13,938 bases of DNA, from assembly GCA_945916025.1 (NCBI GenBank), contig CAMEGD010000030.1:1-13938 (forward strand). The letters are read 5' to 3'. The notes beneath the pieces were generated by a model. The model was not told the DNA's origin. It searched no databases and saw only the letters and a program-made list of their open reading frames with translations. The position numbers and the translations under genes were made by a program. The DNA is from an uncultured Clostridia bacterium (GTDB taxonomy: Bacteria > Bacillota > Clostridia > Tissierellales > Peptoniphilaceae). This document shows positions 1 through 7,840 of the stretch, in pieces; the stretch's first letter is position 1; every line of letters starts with the position of its first letter.

Positions 1-6
1 TACTGG

Positions 7-15
7 TGTTATAAT
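7..15 (+). promoter_or_regulatory. Extended -10 promoter element upstream of glmU
   Basis: A perfect TATAAT lies at 10-15, preceded by TG one base upstream (7-8), which is the extended -10 arrangement. Transcription would start near 21-23 and give a leader of about 66 nt before glmU. Any -35 hexamer would fall outside the window, so it cannot be judged. The leader shows no strong hairpin. Confidence 0.6.
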
Positions 16-88
16 TTATATGTTAAATATAAAAACATTGCTTTAAGACTTACAATGAAGTTTTGTAGAAAAATAAAGAGGTTGATAT

Positions 89-1462
89 ATGAAAAAAGCT
101 ATTTTGCTTGCTGCTGGAGAAGGTACTAGGATGAAGTCCAAATCACCTAAGGTTCTTCACAAGGTGCTAGGTACTAGTATGCTAGGAAATGTAATCAAAG
201 TATTAAAAAAATCTGATATAGAAGAAATAATAGTTATAGTTGGCCACGGAAAAGAAATGGTCATTGAAGAACTAAAAAAGATTGACAACAATATCAAATT
301 TAAGGAGCAACCTATGGGTGATGATATTCCTTATGGAACAGGATTTGCTGTATTGCAAGCAATTGATGAAATTGAAGATGATGATAAGGTCATTATAGTG
401 TATGGAGATACACCACTTCTTAGGGGAACTACCCTTAAGGAATTTATGAACTCATTAGATGACTACAATGCAAGTGTCCTTACTGCTATAATTGAAGAAA
501 ATACTGGATATGGTAGAATTATCTTAAATGATGATGGCTTCGTTGATAGGATAGTAGAAGAAAAGGATGCAGACGACCAAGAAAGACAGATCAAAGAAAT
601 AAACTCTGGTGTATATGCCTTTAGCGGAAAAAGCCTAAGGGAAAACTTACAGTATTTAGACACAAACAATTCCCAGGGAGAATTATATATTACTGATATG
701 GTAAAACTCCTAAATCAAAAAGGAGAGAGGGTTTCTAGATATCTTGTAGATGATGACAGGGAAATCCTAGGTGTAAATTCCAGAAGACAGCTTTTGGAAA
801 GTGAAAGGATTTTAAGAGATAGGGTAAATAGCGGTTGGTTAGAAAGGGGAGTTACAATTATTGATATTGACTCCACAATTATTGGACCAGATGTAGAAAT
901 TGGAATGGATACAGTTATTTATCCAGGAGCAAGGATTTTAGGAGATACAGTTATTGGTGAAGACAACATAATAGAAGGAGACACTTCAATTGTAGATTCT
1001 ACTATTGGAAATAATTGTCATATTAAAAGCACCTATATTACTGAATCAAAAGTTGGAAATAATGTTACTATAGGTCCTTTTGCTCAACTTAGACCAAATA
1101 CTGTAATTGATGACAATGCCCACATAGGAAACTTTGTGGAACTTAAAAAGTCCTACCTTGGCAAGGGTTCAAAGGCAGGCCACTTAGCTTATATTGGAGA
1201 TGCTGAAGTTGGACCTTCTGTAAATATAGGCTGTGGAGTTATTACAGTAAATTATGATGGAAAAAATAAACACAAGACCAAAATAGGAGAAGGAGCCTTT
1301 ATAGGTTCCAACTCAAACTTAGTTGCACCTGTAGAAATCGGCGACAAGGCCTTTGTTGCAGCAGGCTCTACTATAACTAAAGATGTAGATGAATATGATT
1401 TGGCTATTGAAAGAACTAAACAAGCTAATATTAAAGATTGGGTAAAAAGAAAAGATAAATAA
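89..1462 (+). CDS. glmU: Bifunctional UDP-N-acetylglucosamine pyrophosphorylase / glucosamine-1-phosphate N-acetyltransferase
   Basis: GlmU makes UDP-GlcNAc in the cytoplasm: it acetylates glucosamine-1-phosphate, then couples the product to UTP, feeding peptidoglycan synthesis. At 457 aa it has the family's usual length. The N-terminal uridyltransferase domain (about 1-230) opens with the nucleotide-binding loop LAAGEGTRM (7-15) and PKVLH (20-24), and contains YGDTPLL. The C-terminal half is a left-handed beta-helix of hexapeptide repeats. It carries the acetyltransferase signature SKAGHLAYIGDA with the expected catalytic His365, followed by an NYDGKNKHKT segment. The start at 89 is supported by AGAGGT at 77-82. 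An unusual point is the uridine-contacting loop, QPMGDDIPYGTG (74-85), where many GlmUs have a shorter QLGTGH/QLGTAH-type segment. It is first in a likely operon with prs, 19 bp away. Confidence 0.97.
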   Translation: MKKAILLAAGEGTRMKSKSPKVLHKVLGTSMLGNVIKVLKKSDIEEIIVIVGHGKEMVIEELKKIDNNIKFKEQPMGDDIPYGTGFAVLQAIDEIEDDDKVIIVYGDTPLLRGTTLKEFMNSLDDYNASVLTAIIEENTGYGRIILNDDGFVDRIVEEKDADDQERQIKEINSGVYAFSGKSLRENLQYLDTNNSQGELYITDMVKLLNQKGERVSRYLVDDDREILGVNSRRQLLESERILRDRVNSGWLERGVTIIDIDSTIIGPDVEIGMDTVIYPGARILGDTVIGEDNIIEGDTSIVDSTIGNNCHIKSTYITESKVGNNVTIGPFAQLRPNTVIDDNAHIGNFVELKKSYLGKGSKAGHLAYIGDAEVGPSVNIGCGVITVNYDGKNKHKTKIGEGAFIGSNSNLVAPVEIGDKAFVAAGSTITKDVDEYDLAIERTKQANIKDWVKRKDK

Positions 1463-1481
1463 ATATAATTGGAGGATTTAG

Positions 1482-2438
1482 ATGAAAAAATCGAATTACG
1501 GAGAGCTTAGCATTATTTCCGGGAATTCAAACATTCCCTTGGCTAAGGAGATTTGCAAACATTTAGGCGTTGAATTGGGAGACACTGTGGTAAACCACTT
1601 TAAAGATGGAGAAATTAACTTAAACATTTCTTCTTCTGCAAGGGGCAAGGATGTTTTTGTTATCCAACCTACAAGTGGACCAGTAAATGACCACCTAATG
1701 GAATTATTAATTCTTATTGATGCCCTTAAGAGAGCATCAGCAGGTAGAATTAATGCTGTTGTACCTTATTATGGATATGCAAGGCAAGACCGTAAAACTA
1801 AGGCGAGGGAACCAATTACAGCAAAATTAGTAGCAGATTTAATTACTACTGCAGGAGCTGATAGGGTAATTACTATGGACCTACATGCTGGACAAATTCA
1901 AGGATATTTTGATATTCCTGTGGACCACTTGTCTGCTTTAGAAAAACTAGCTGATTATTTTAGAGATATAGTAGGAGAAGGCGAAGACTTTATAGTTGTA
2001 TCACCTGATTTAGGTGGGGTAACTAGGACAAGAAAGTTTGCCAACTACTTAAAACTTCCAATTGCAATTATTGAAAAAACTAGACCGAGGCCAAATGAAA
2101 ATGAAGTTATGAACGTTATTGGGGAAATTGAAGGAAAAAATGTTATCCTAGTTGATGATATTATCGATACTGGTGGAACAATTTGTAAGGCAGCCCAAGT
2201 TCTTAGGGATAGAGGAGCCAAAAAAATCTATGGCGCAGCTACCCATGGAGTCTTAAGTGATAATGCAGTAAATAGGATAGAAGATTCTGTAATGGAAGAA
2301 TTTATTATTACAGATACAATTAACCAACCAGAAAAGAATATTGTAAACAAAATTAAAGTAGTTCACGTAGGAGACTTAATAGCTAAAGCTATTGACAGGA
2401 TCCACAACAGCGAATCTATTAGTGTAATATTTGGATAA
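1482..2438 (+). CDS. prs: Ribose-phosphate pyrophosphokinase (PRPP synthetase)
   Basis: This enzyme transfers pyrophosphate from ATP to ribose-5-phosphate, giving PRPP for purine, pyrimidine, NAD, His and Trp synthesis. The 318-aa length is that of class I enzymes. Visible signatures are FKDGE (40-44, ATP-contacting), YYGYARQDRK (96-105), DLHAGQIQGYF (133-143, including the catalytic-region His135), the flexible-loop segment KTRPRPNE (199-206) and the PRPP-binding loop VDDIIDTGGT (224-233). GGAGGA at 1471-1476 sets the start. glmU-prs is an old Firmicutes pairing. In Bacillus a ctc (ribosomal L25-like) gene separates prs from pth; here only 6 bp separate them. Its product is a substrate of the Hpt encoded at the other end of the window. 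Confidence 0.97.
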   Translation: MKKSNYGELSIISGNSNIPLAKEICKHLGVELGDTVVNHFKDGEINLNISSSARGKDVFVIQPTSGPVNDHLMELLILIDALKRASAGRINAVVPYYGYARQDRKTKAREPITAKLVADLITTAGADRVITMDLHAGQIQGYFDIPVDHLSALEKLADYFRDIVGEGEDFIVVSPDLGGVTRTRKFANYLKLPIAIIEKTRPRPNENEVMNVIGEIEGKNVILVDDIIDTGGTICKAAQVLRDRGAKKIYGAATHGVLSDNAVNRIEDSVMEEFIITDTINQPEKNIVNKIKVVHVGDLIAKAIDRIHNSESISVIFG

Positions 2439-2444
2439 GCTTTT

Positions 2445-3011
2445 ATGAAAATAATAGTAGGGCTGGGAAATCCTGGAAAAGACTACCAAAACACTAGACA
2501 CAATATTGGGTTTATGGTAATTGATGAACTATTTTCAAGGTACAAGATCTCCTCATTTAAGACAAAGTTTTCATCTGTATATTCAGAAATAAATATAAAT
2601 GGGGAAAAAGTTCTACTAGTTAAACCTACTACCTATATGAACAATAGTGGCATAGCAGTTAGGGACCTTCTAAATTTTTATAAGGTTATACCTGAAGACT
2701 TGCTAGTTGTCTATGATGATATAGATATAAATTTTTCAGATGTAAGGATTAGAAAAAAGGGGAGTTCTGGTTCTCACAATGGGATGAAGTCCATAGTTTT
2801 TCAAATTCAATCTGAAGACTTTCCTAGAATAAGAATAGGTGTAGGAAAAAAACACGAAAACGAGGATCTTGCAAAATTTGTTTTATCAAACTTTTCAAAG
2901 GAAGAAATGAACGATATAAAAGAGTCTATTACCATAGCTGCTGACAGCGTCGAAAGCTTTCTAAAAAAAGGAATAGACTATACAATGAATAACTTTAATA
3001 AAAGAAACTAG
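2445..3011 (+). CDS. pth: Peptidyl-tRNA hydrolase
   Basis: Pth cleaves the ester bond of peptidyl-tRNAs that drop off ribosomes, recycling tRNA. In Bacillus subtilis (gene spoVC) it has also been reported to release nascent chains during ribosome-associated quality control. The protein is 188 aa, normal for the family. It begins with VGLGNPGKDYQNTRHNIGF (5-23), containing Asn9 and the catalytic His19. Further active-site residues visible are Asn66/Asn67 in PTTYMNNSG, Asp91 in YDDID, and Asn112 in SHNGMKS. Only a weak GGA (2433-2435) precedes the start. With 6 bp to the prs stop, translation is probably coupled to prs. It is the last gene before an intrinsic terminator. Confidence 0.96.
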   Translation: MKIIVGLGNPGKDYQNTRHNIGFMVIDELFSRYKISSFKTKFSSVYSEININGEKVLLVKPTTYMNNSGIAVRDLLNFYKVIPEDLLVVYDDIDINFSDVRIRKKGSSGSHNGMKSIVFQIQSEDFPRIRIGVGKKHENEDLAKFVLSNFSKEEMNDIKESITIAADSVESFLKKGIDYTMNNFNKRN

Positions 3012-3015
3012 ATAC

Positions 3016-3044
3016 AAGCCCATACTTTTATGGGCTTTCTTTCT
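3016..3044 (+). terminator. Intrinsic terminator after pth
   Basis: An 8-bp perfect stem pairs AAGCCCAT (3016-3023) with ATGGGCTT (3030-3037) around a 6-nt loop, followed by a T-rich tract (TCTTTCT). It lies 4 bp past the pth stop and should end the glmU-prs-pth transcript. Only 20 bp remain between it and the mfd start codon. Confidence 0.85.
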
Positions 3045-3064
3045 ATTCAAACTTAGGGGGACAA

Positions 3065-6000
3065 ATGAAAAACTTCTTAACAGACACTATGCTTAAGCTA
3101 GATTCCTATAAAAACCTTATAGGAGAAATAAAAAAGAATAAGAAGATAATTTCTGTAAATGGAATAATCGAAGAAGGACTGGGCCACTTTTTGTACTCAG
3201 TTAATTATCATGTCCCTGGAAAAAAACTATTCATTACTTATTCAGAGGCAAGGGCAAAGAAAATATATGAAGACCTACTAAATCTAGGCTATGACAATGT
3301 CCACTATTTTCCTAAGAAAGAAGAGTTTTTCTACACTTCCTTAGCAAGGTCAAACGAATCAGAAAATGCTCAAATAAAGACTTTATGGTCAATGATTAAC
3401 TCTGAACCCATAGTAATAACTACAGTTGAGGCATCCTTAGACAAGATCATTTCAAAGGACAACTTTGACCATAACTCCTTTATTATTGAATCTTCAGACT
3501 TAATTAATATTGGAGAAATTTCTAAAAGATTAATAGCTTCAGGTTATGAGAATGTACCTTTAGTAGAAGGTAAAGGGCAGTTTTCCCTTCGTGGAGGTAT
3601 TATAGATATATTTCCACCAATTGTGGACAATCCATATAGAATTGAGCTATTTGGAGATGAAATAGATTCAATAAGGGACTTTGATCCTATTACCCAAAGA
3701 TCAATTGACTCTAAGGACTATGTCTTAATATCTCCAGCAATTCAAAACGTCTTGTTTGGCCAAGATAAAGACAAGGTCATAGATAAACTAGAAGATGAAC
3801 TTTCAAAGACAAAGATAAAAGATTCAGAAATTCTTAGAAAGTTAAATGATAAGTTCCAAGAACTGGCTTCTAAGGTTAAAGAAAACCTATATATAAAAAA
3901 CACAGACCTTTTAATTCCCTTTATTGACAATGAGGATTTAAGCTCAATTGTAGATTATTTAGATGAGGACTCCTTAATCTTTATAGATGAGCCTAGAAGA
4001 TTAGAAGAAAGTATAAGGGAAAAGTTTTTAGACTTTAAACTTAGATTTAGTGATTTATTAATGGCAGGTGAAGTCTTACCACCTCATGAAAATAGTTTTT
4101 ATGATTATGAAGATATGGTAGAAAAACTTAGACAAAGGACTATAATTACATTTTCAAATATTTTAAGGGACAATAAGTTTTTTAAACCCTTAGAAATATT
4201 TAACTTTAATATGAAGTCTACAACTTCTTACAATGGTCGTATGGACATATTTAAGGAAGAAGTAGATAGGTTCTTATATAGGGGATACAAAATTGTAATT
4301 TTATCAGGGGATATGGAAAGGTCCCAAAGACTTAATAAGTCCCTAGAAGACCTAAAAATAAGGTCCCAGTTAGTAGAGGACCTAGACAGGACGATATCCT
4401 CAAACGAAATCTTAATCTATCCAGGAGCCATAAAGAAGGGTTTTGAATATAGTGATATAAAATTTTCTGTAATATCCCACAGGGAAATATACGGAAATGC
4501 CAGGAAAAAATCAAAGAAGAAGAAAAAATATAAGGACGAAAACAAGATTACAGACTTTTCTGATATTCAAGTTGGAGACTATATAGTACATGAAAACCAT
4601 GGTGTAGGAGTTTACAAGGGCACTGAGCAAATTGAAATCCAAGGAGTAAAAAAAGACTATATTTTGCTTCAATATAGTGGAGCTGATAGACTTTATATTC
4701 CAACAGACCAATTAGGACTTATTCATAAATATGTAGGCTCAGGTAATACTAAGCCAAAGGTACACAAACTAGACTCTGTAGAATGGTCTAAGACTAAAAT
4801 AAGGGCCAAGAAGGCCATAGATGATATGGCAGATGAGCTAATTGAACTTTATGCCATTAGACAGTCTAAACAGGGCTATAGCTTTGCTAAGGACTCCCTA
4901 TGGCAGGCCCAATTTGAAGATGCCTTTTTGTATCAAGAAACAGATGGCCAGCTCCAAGCTACAAGCGAAATAAAAGAGGATATGGAACAGGAAGTTCCTA
5001 TGGATAGGCTCTTATGCGCTGATGTAGGTTATGGAAAAACAGAGGTGGCCTTAAGGGCTGCCTTTAAAGCAGTTATGGACAACAAACAAGTTGCCTTTTT
5101 AGTTCCAACAACAATACTTGCCCAGCAGCACTATAACACTATGGTAGAGCGTTTTAGGGACTTTCCAGTAAAAATAGCCCTATTTAGTAGGTTTAGGTCT
5201 AGGACCCAAATAAACGAAGATATAAAGGCCCTTAGAAAGGGTCAGGTGGATATAGTTATTGGAACTCACAGAATCCTATCGAAAGATGTGAAGTTTAAGG
5301 ACCTTGGACTATTAATTATAGATGAAGAGCAAAGGTTTGGAGTTAGGCACAAGGAATCTTTAAAAATGCTAAAGGAAAATGTAGATACCTTGACTCTTAC
5401 AGCAACTCCAATTCCAAGGACTTTACAAATGTCAATGATAGGAATAAGGAATATGTCTGTAATTGAAGAGCCACCTGAAGAAAGATTTCCAATTCAAACC
5501 TATGTAACTGAATTTAATACTCAAATGATTAGAGAGGCTATTTTAAGGGAAATTGATAGGGAAGGACAAGTATACTTTTTATATAACAAGGTATCAGACA
5601 TTGAATCCATGAGAGAAAAGCTTAGTCAGATTGTACCTGAAGCTAGGATTTCCATAGCCCATGGTCAAATGAGCGAAAGAGTCCTTGAAGATTCTATGAT
5701 GGCCTTTTTAAATAAAGAAAGTGATGTTTTAGTTTGTACTACAATTATAGAAACAGGCTTGGACATTCCAAATGTAAATACAATAATAATTTTTGATTCT
5801 GACAAATTTGGTCTATCCCAACTTTATCAACTTAGAGGAAGGGTAGGAAGGTCAAATAGGATAGCCTATGCCTACTTTACCTATAATAAGGACAAGGAAC
5901 TTTCAGAAATATCAGAAAAGAGACTTATGGCTATTAAGGAATATACTGAGTTTGGATCAGGTTTTAAAATTGCTATGAGAGACTTAGAAATTAGGGGAGC

Positions 6001-6547
6001 AGGAAACATATTATCTTCCCACCAACATGGTCATATAGACAATATCGGCTATGACCTATACCTTTCCTTTTTAGAAGATGCAATGAAGAAACTAAAGGGA
6101 GAAGAAGTAAAGGACATAAACGAAACCTCAATAGATATTTCAATAGAGGCCTACATTCCCAAGACCTATATAAAAGATGAAAATCAAAGGCTGGAATTTT
6201 ATAAGAAAATATCTGTAATAGAGTCTGATGAAGACTACTCAGACCTTATAGAGGAAGCTATTGATAGGTTTGGAGACATACCAGAAGCAACAAATAACCT
6301 AATGGATATATCCCAAATTAAGTTTTTAGCTAACCAAAAGGGAATAGTCTCTATTACTGGAAACAAGGAAAGGGTAAAAATTGTCTTTTCAGATCAGGCT
6401 GATATTGGAATAAAATCTCTAAACTCACTAATTCAAAATTTTGGTTCAAAGGTTCAATTTAATAATAAGGGAGAAAAGTCTCTAATATTTAACTTAGGCA
6501 AGTATCCTCTTATGGAAATAAAGGACTTAGTTGAAAATATTTCTTGA
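3065..6547 (+). CDS. mfd: Transcription-repair coupling factor Mfd
   Basis: Mfd is an ATP-driven translocase that pushes RNA polymerase off DNA lesions and recruits UvrA. Length is 1160 aa, as expected. The N-terminal UvrB-like region has no Walker A, as is normal for Mfd. A very basic linker follows (residues 480-490, 9 of 11 Lys/Arg). The CarD-like RNA polymerase interaction domain starts near residue 498, with DYIVHENHGVGVYKG. The helicase motor has Walker A ADVGYGKTE (652-660), DEEQ (753-756), TLTATPIPRTLQ, and a C-terminal RGRVGRS motif. RGAGNILSSHQHGH lies in the Mfd/RecG-type translocation motif, and a C-terminal autoinhibitory domain follows. TAGGGGG at 3054-3060 supports the start. 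No convincing promoter fits between the upstream terminator and this gene, so it may depend on read-through or a promoter inside pth. The B. subtilis fin gene, which lies between pth and mfd, is absent. Confidence 0.97.
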   Translation: MKNFLTDTMLKLDSYKNLIGEIKKNKKIISVNGIIEEGLGHFLYSVNYHVPGKKLFITYSEARAKKIYEDLLNLGYDNVHYFPKKEEFFYTSLARSNESENAQIKTLWSMINSEPIVITTVEASLDKIISKDNFDHNSFIIESSDLINIGEISKRLIASGYENVPLVEGKGQFSLRGGIIDIFPPIVDNPYRIELFGDEIDSIRDFDPITQRSIDSKDYVLISPAIQNVLFGQDKDKVIDKLEDELSKTKIKDSEILRKLNDKFQELASKVKENLYIKNTDLLIPFIDNEDLSSIVDYLDEDSLIFIDEPRRLEESIREKFLDFKLRFSDLLMAGEVLPPHENSFYDYEDMVEKLRQRTIITFSNILRDNKFFKPLEIFNFNMKSTTSYNGRMDIFKEEVDRFLYRGYKIVILSGDMERSQRLNKSLEDLKIRSQLVEDLDRTISSNEILIYPGAIKKGFEYSDIKFSVISHREIYGNARKKSKKKKKYKDENKITDFSDIQVGDYIVHENHGVGVYKGTEQIEIQGVKKDYILLQYSGADRLYIPTDQLGLIHKYVGSGNTKPKVHKLDSVEWSKTKIRAKKAIDDMADELIELYAIRQSKQGYSFAKDSLWQAQFEDAFLYQETDGQLQATSEIKEDMEQEVPMDRLLCADVGYGKTEVALRAAFKAVMDNKQVAFLVPTTILAQQHYNTMVERFRDFPVKIALFSRFRSRTQINEDIKALRKGQVDIVIGTHRILSKDVKFKDLGLLIIDEEQRFGVRHKESLKMLKENVDTLTLTATPIPRTLQMSMIGIRNMSVIEEPPEERFPIQTYVTEFNTQMIREAILREIDREGQVYFLYNKVSDIESMREKLSQIVPEARISIAHGQMSERVLEDSMMAFLNKESDVLVCTTIIETGLDIPNVNTIIIFDSDKFGLSQLYQLRGRVGRSNRIAYAYFTYNKDKELSEISEKRLMAIKEYTEFGSGFKIAMRDLEIRGAGNILSSHQHGHIDNIGYDLYLSFLEDAMKKLKGEEVKDINETSIDISIEAYIPKTYIKDENQRLEFYKKISVIESDEDYSDLIEEAIDRFGDIPEATNNLMDISQIKFLANQKGIVSITGNKERVKIVFSDQADIGIKSLNSLIQNFGSKVQFNNKGEKSLIFNLGKYPLMEIKDLVENIS

Positions 6548-6582
6548 ATATTTAGTGAAAAGGGGAAAATACAATAAAAATA

Positions 6583-6591
6583 TGGTATAAT
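6583..6591 (+). promoter_or_regulatory. Extended -10 promoter for the foldase gene
   Basis: TATAAT at 6586-6591 is preceded by TGG (6583-6585), forming an extended -10. No good TTGACA-like hexamer is found 16-18 bp upstream, which is common for extended -10 promoters. Transcription would start near 6598, leaving a leader of about 20 nt that carries AAAGGAG (6605-6611). Confidence 0.65.
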
Positions 6592-6617
6592 ACTTTAGAC
6601 TTCGAAAGGAGAAATAG

Positions 6618-7727
6618 ATGAAGAATAATAAAATTATAGTATTAATGATGGCTCTAGCATTAGTTGTCCTAGCTGGATGTAATTCAGGTGGCGGCAAAGA
6701 AATTGATGGAGTTGAAATGGCAGCAGCAGTTGATGGAGTAGGTATTCCACAAAAGAACTTTGATGTATTTTATGGAATCCAAAGGGAAGCTCTTGTAGCT
6801 CAAGGTGGAGAAGAGGCCTTAGAACAACCAATGGACAGACTTAAGAGAACTACTGGTGAAGTTTTAAGAGAAAATATCCTTAACAGTTTAATTTCCAACC
6901 AAGTTATAATCAACGCAGCCCAAGAAGAAGATCTTGGTGATATAGATACTAAGGTTCAAGAACAAATTGACATGGAAAAACAAATGTCTGGTGAAGAATT
7001 CTTTAACCAAAACCTTGAATACTTAGGTGTTACAGAAGAAGAATACAAGGGACTTGTAAAAAATAACATTATAGTTACAGCTTACAGGGACAAAAAATTA
7101 CCAGAATTTGAAGTAAGTGATGAAGAAATCAAAACTTACTATGAGGAACACAAAGAAAACTTATATGAAGCTCAAGCTAGACATATTCTAGTAGCTACAG
7201 AAGAAGAAGCGAATAATGTTTTACAAAGACTTGAAGCTGGAGAAGACTTTGCAGAATTAGCAAAGGAACTTTCAATTGATCCAGGTTCAGCAGCAAATGG
7301 TGGAGACTTAGGATACTTCCCACAAGGAGCTATGATCCAAGAGTTTGAAGATTATGTATTTAATGCTGAAATTGGCGAAATTTCAGAACCAATCCAAAGT
7401 CAACATGGTTTTCACATTATAGAAGTAACAGACTTTAAAGATTCTCTAGAAGATTACAAAGACGACATCACAACTCAAATTCAAAGTGAAAAATTCGTTC
7501 AAGATATTCAAGAAAGAGAAAAAAATGCTAAGATAGAAAAGTTTTATGATGTATCAGAAGAACCAGCTTCTATAAAAGAAAAATTAGCAGCTAACAAGGA
7601 TGCTGAAAATACTCAAGAACCTACAGAAGGAACTACAGAAGAAGGTGCAGAACCAATTGAAGAAACAACAGAAGAAGTGGCACCAGAAACTACTGAAGAA
7701 CCTGAAGACGAAAAAGAAAACAACTAA
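6618..7727 (+). CDS. prsA: PrsA-like peptidyl-prolyl cis-trans isomerase lipoprotein
   Basis: This is a predicted membrane-anchored foldase that helps exported proteins fold on the outer face of the membrane. A lipoprotein signal peptide (1-20) has a Lys-containing start, a hydrophobic core and the lipobox LAGC, so Cys21 would be lipidated. A helical N-terminal chaperone-type region follows. The parvulin (PpiC) domain runs about 186-271, from AQARHILV through GGDLGYFPQGAM to HGFHIIEVTD. The protein ends in a low-complexity tail (331-369) with 15 Glu in 39 residues and three TTEE repeats. AAAGGAG lies 6 bp upstream of the start. It appears to be a single-gene unit with its own promoter and terminator. 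Clostridial genomes often carry such a gene beside mfd. The symbol prsA is by family resemblance; orthology to B. subtilis PrsA is not shown. Confidence 0.88.
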   Translation: MKNNKIIVLMMALALVVLAGCNSGGGKEIDGVEMAAAVDGVGIPQKNFDVFYGIQREALVAQGGEEALEQPMDRLKRTTGEVLRENILNSLISNQVIINAAQEEDLGDIDTKVQEQIDMEKQMSGEEFFNQNLEYLGVTEEEYKGLVKNNIIVTAYRDKKLPEFEVSDEEIKTYYEEHKENLYEAQARHILVATEEEANNVLQRLEAGEDFAELAKELSIDPGSAANGGDLGYFPQGAMIQEFEDYVFNAEIGEISEPIQSQHGFHIIEVTDFKDSLEDYKDDITTQIQSEKFVQDIQEREKNAKIEKFYDVSEEPASIKEKLAANKDAENTQEPTEGTTEEGAEPIEETTEEVAPETTEEPEDEKENN

Positions 7728-7741
7728 AACTAATTATTAAT

Positions 7742-7770
7742 AAACCTTTGATTAATTTCGAAGGTTTTTT
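7742..7770 (+). terminator. Intrinsic terminator after the foldase gene
   Basis: AAACCTTTGA (7742-7751) pairs with TCGAAGGTTT (7758-7767), a 10-bp stem with one T-G wobble, around loop TTAATT. The T tract runs 7765-7770 and overlaps the end of the stem. It sits 14 bp after the stop codon. Confidence 0.85.
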
Positions 7771-7793
7771 CATGTAAAAAATCCCTAGAAAGG

Positions 7794-7821
7794 TAGACAA
7801 ATAGGTATCTTTGGGTATATT
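7794..7821 (+). promoter_or_regulatory. Promoter for the yabN/mazG gene
   Basis: TAGACA (7794-7799, five of six matches to the -35 consensus) and TATATT (7816-7821, five of six to the -10) are separated by 16 bp. The predicted start near 7828 gives a very short leader holding the AGAGGTG ribosome site (7831-7837). This also rules against a TTG start at 7811, which would lie upstream of the transcript. Confidence 0.6.
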
Positions 7822-7840
7822 ATTAAAGATAGAGGTGTAT

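Noticed and set aside
55..68. Four-codon upstream frame ATG AAG TTT TGT then stop in the glmU leader
   Set aside because: It has no ribosome site and is too short to distinguish from chance in AT-rich sequence.
4499..4531. Lys-rich stretch in mfd considered as a possible frameshift or slippery A tract
   Set aside because: The frame continues uninterrupted into the RNA polymerase interaction domain, and a basic linker at this position is usual in Firmicutes Mfd.
3742..4711. Three short - strand open frames opposite mfd
   Set aside because: They are 60-66 codons long, antisense to a conserved large gene, and have no domain; one starts inside the Lys-rich linker codons.
7811..7840. TTG start for the mazG gene adding ten residues
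   Set aside because: The added residues overlap the predicted -10 box. The ATG at 7841 has a well-placed AGAGGTG and begins with the family's usual hydrophobic strand leading to GLG.
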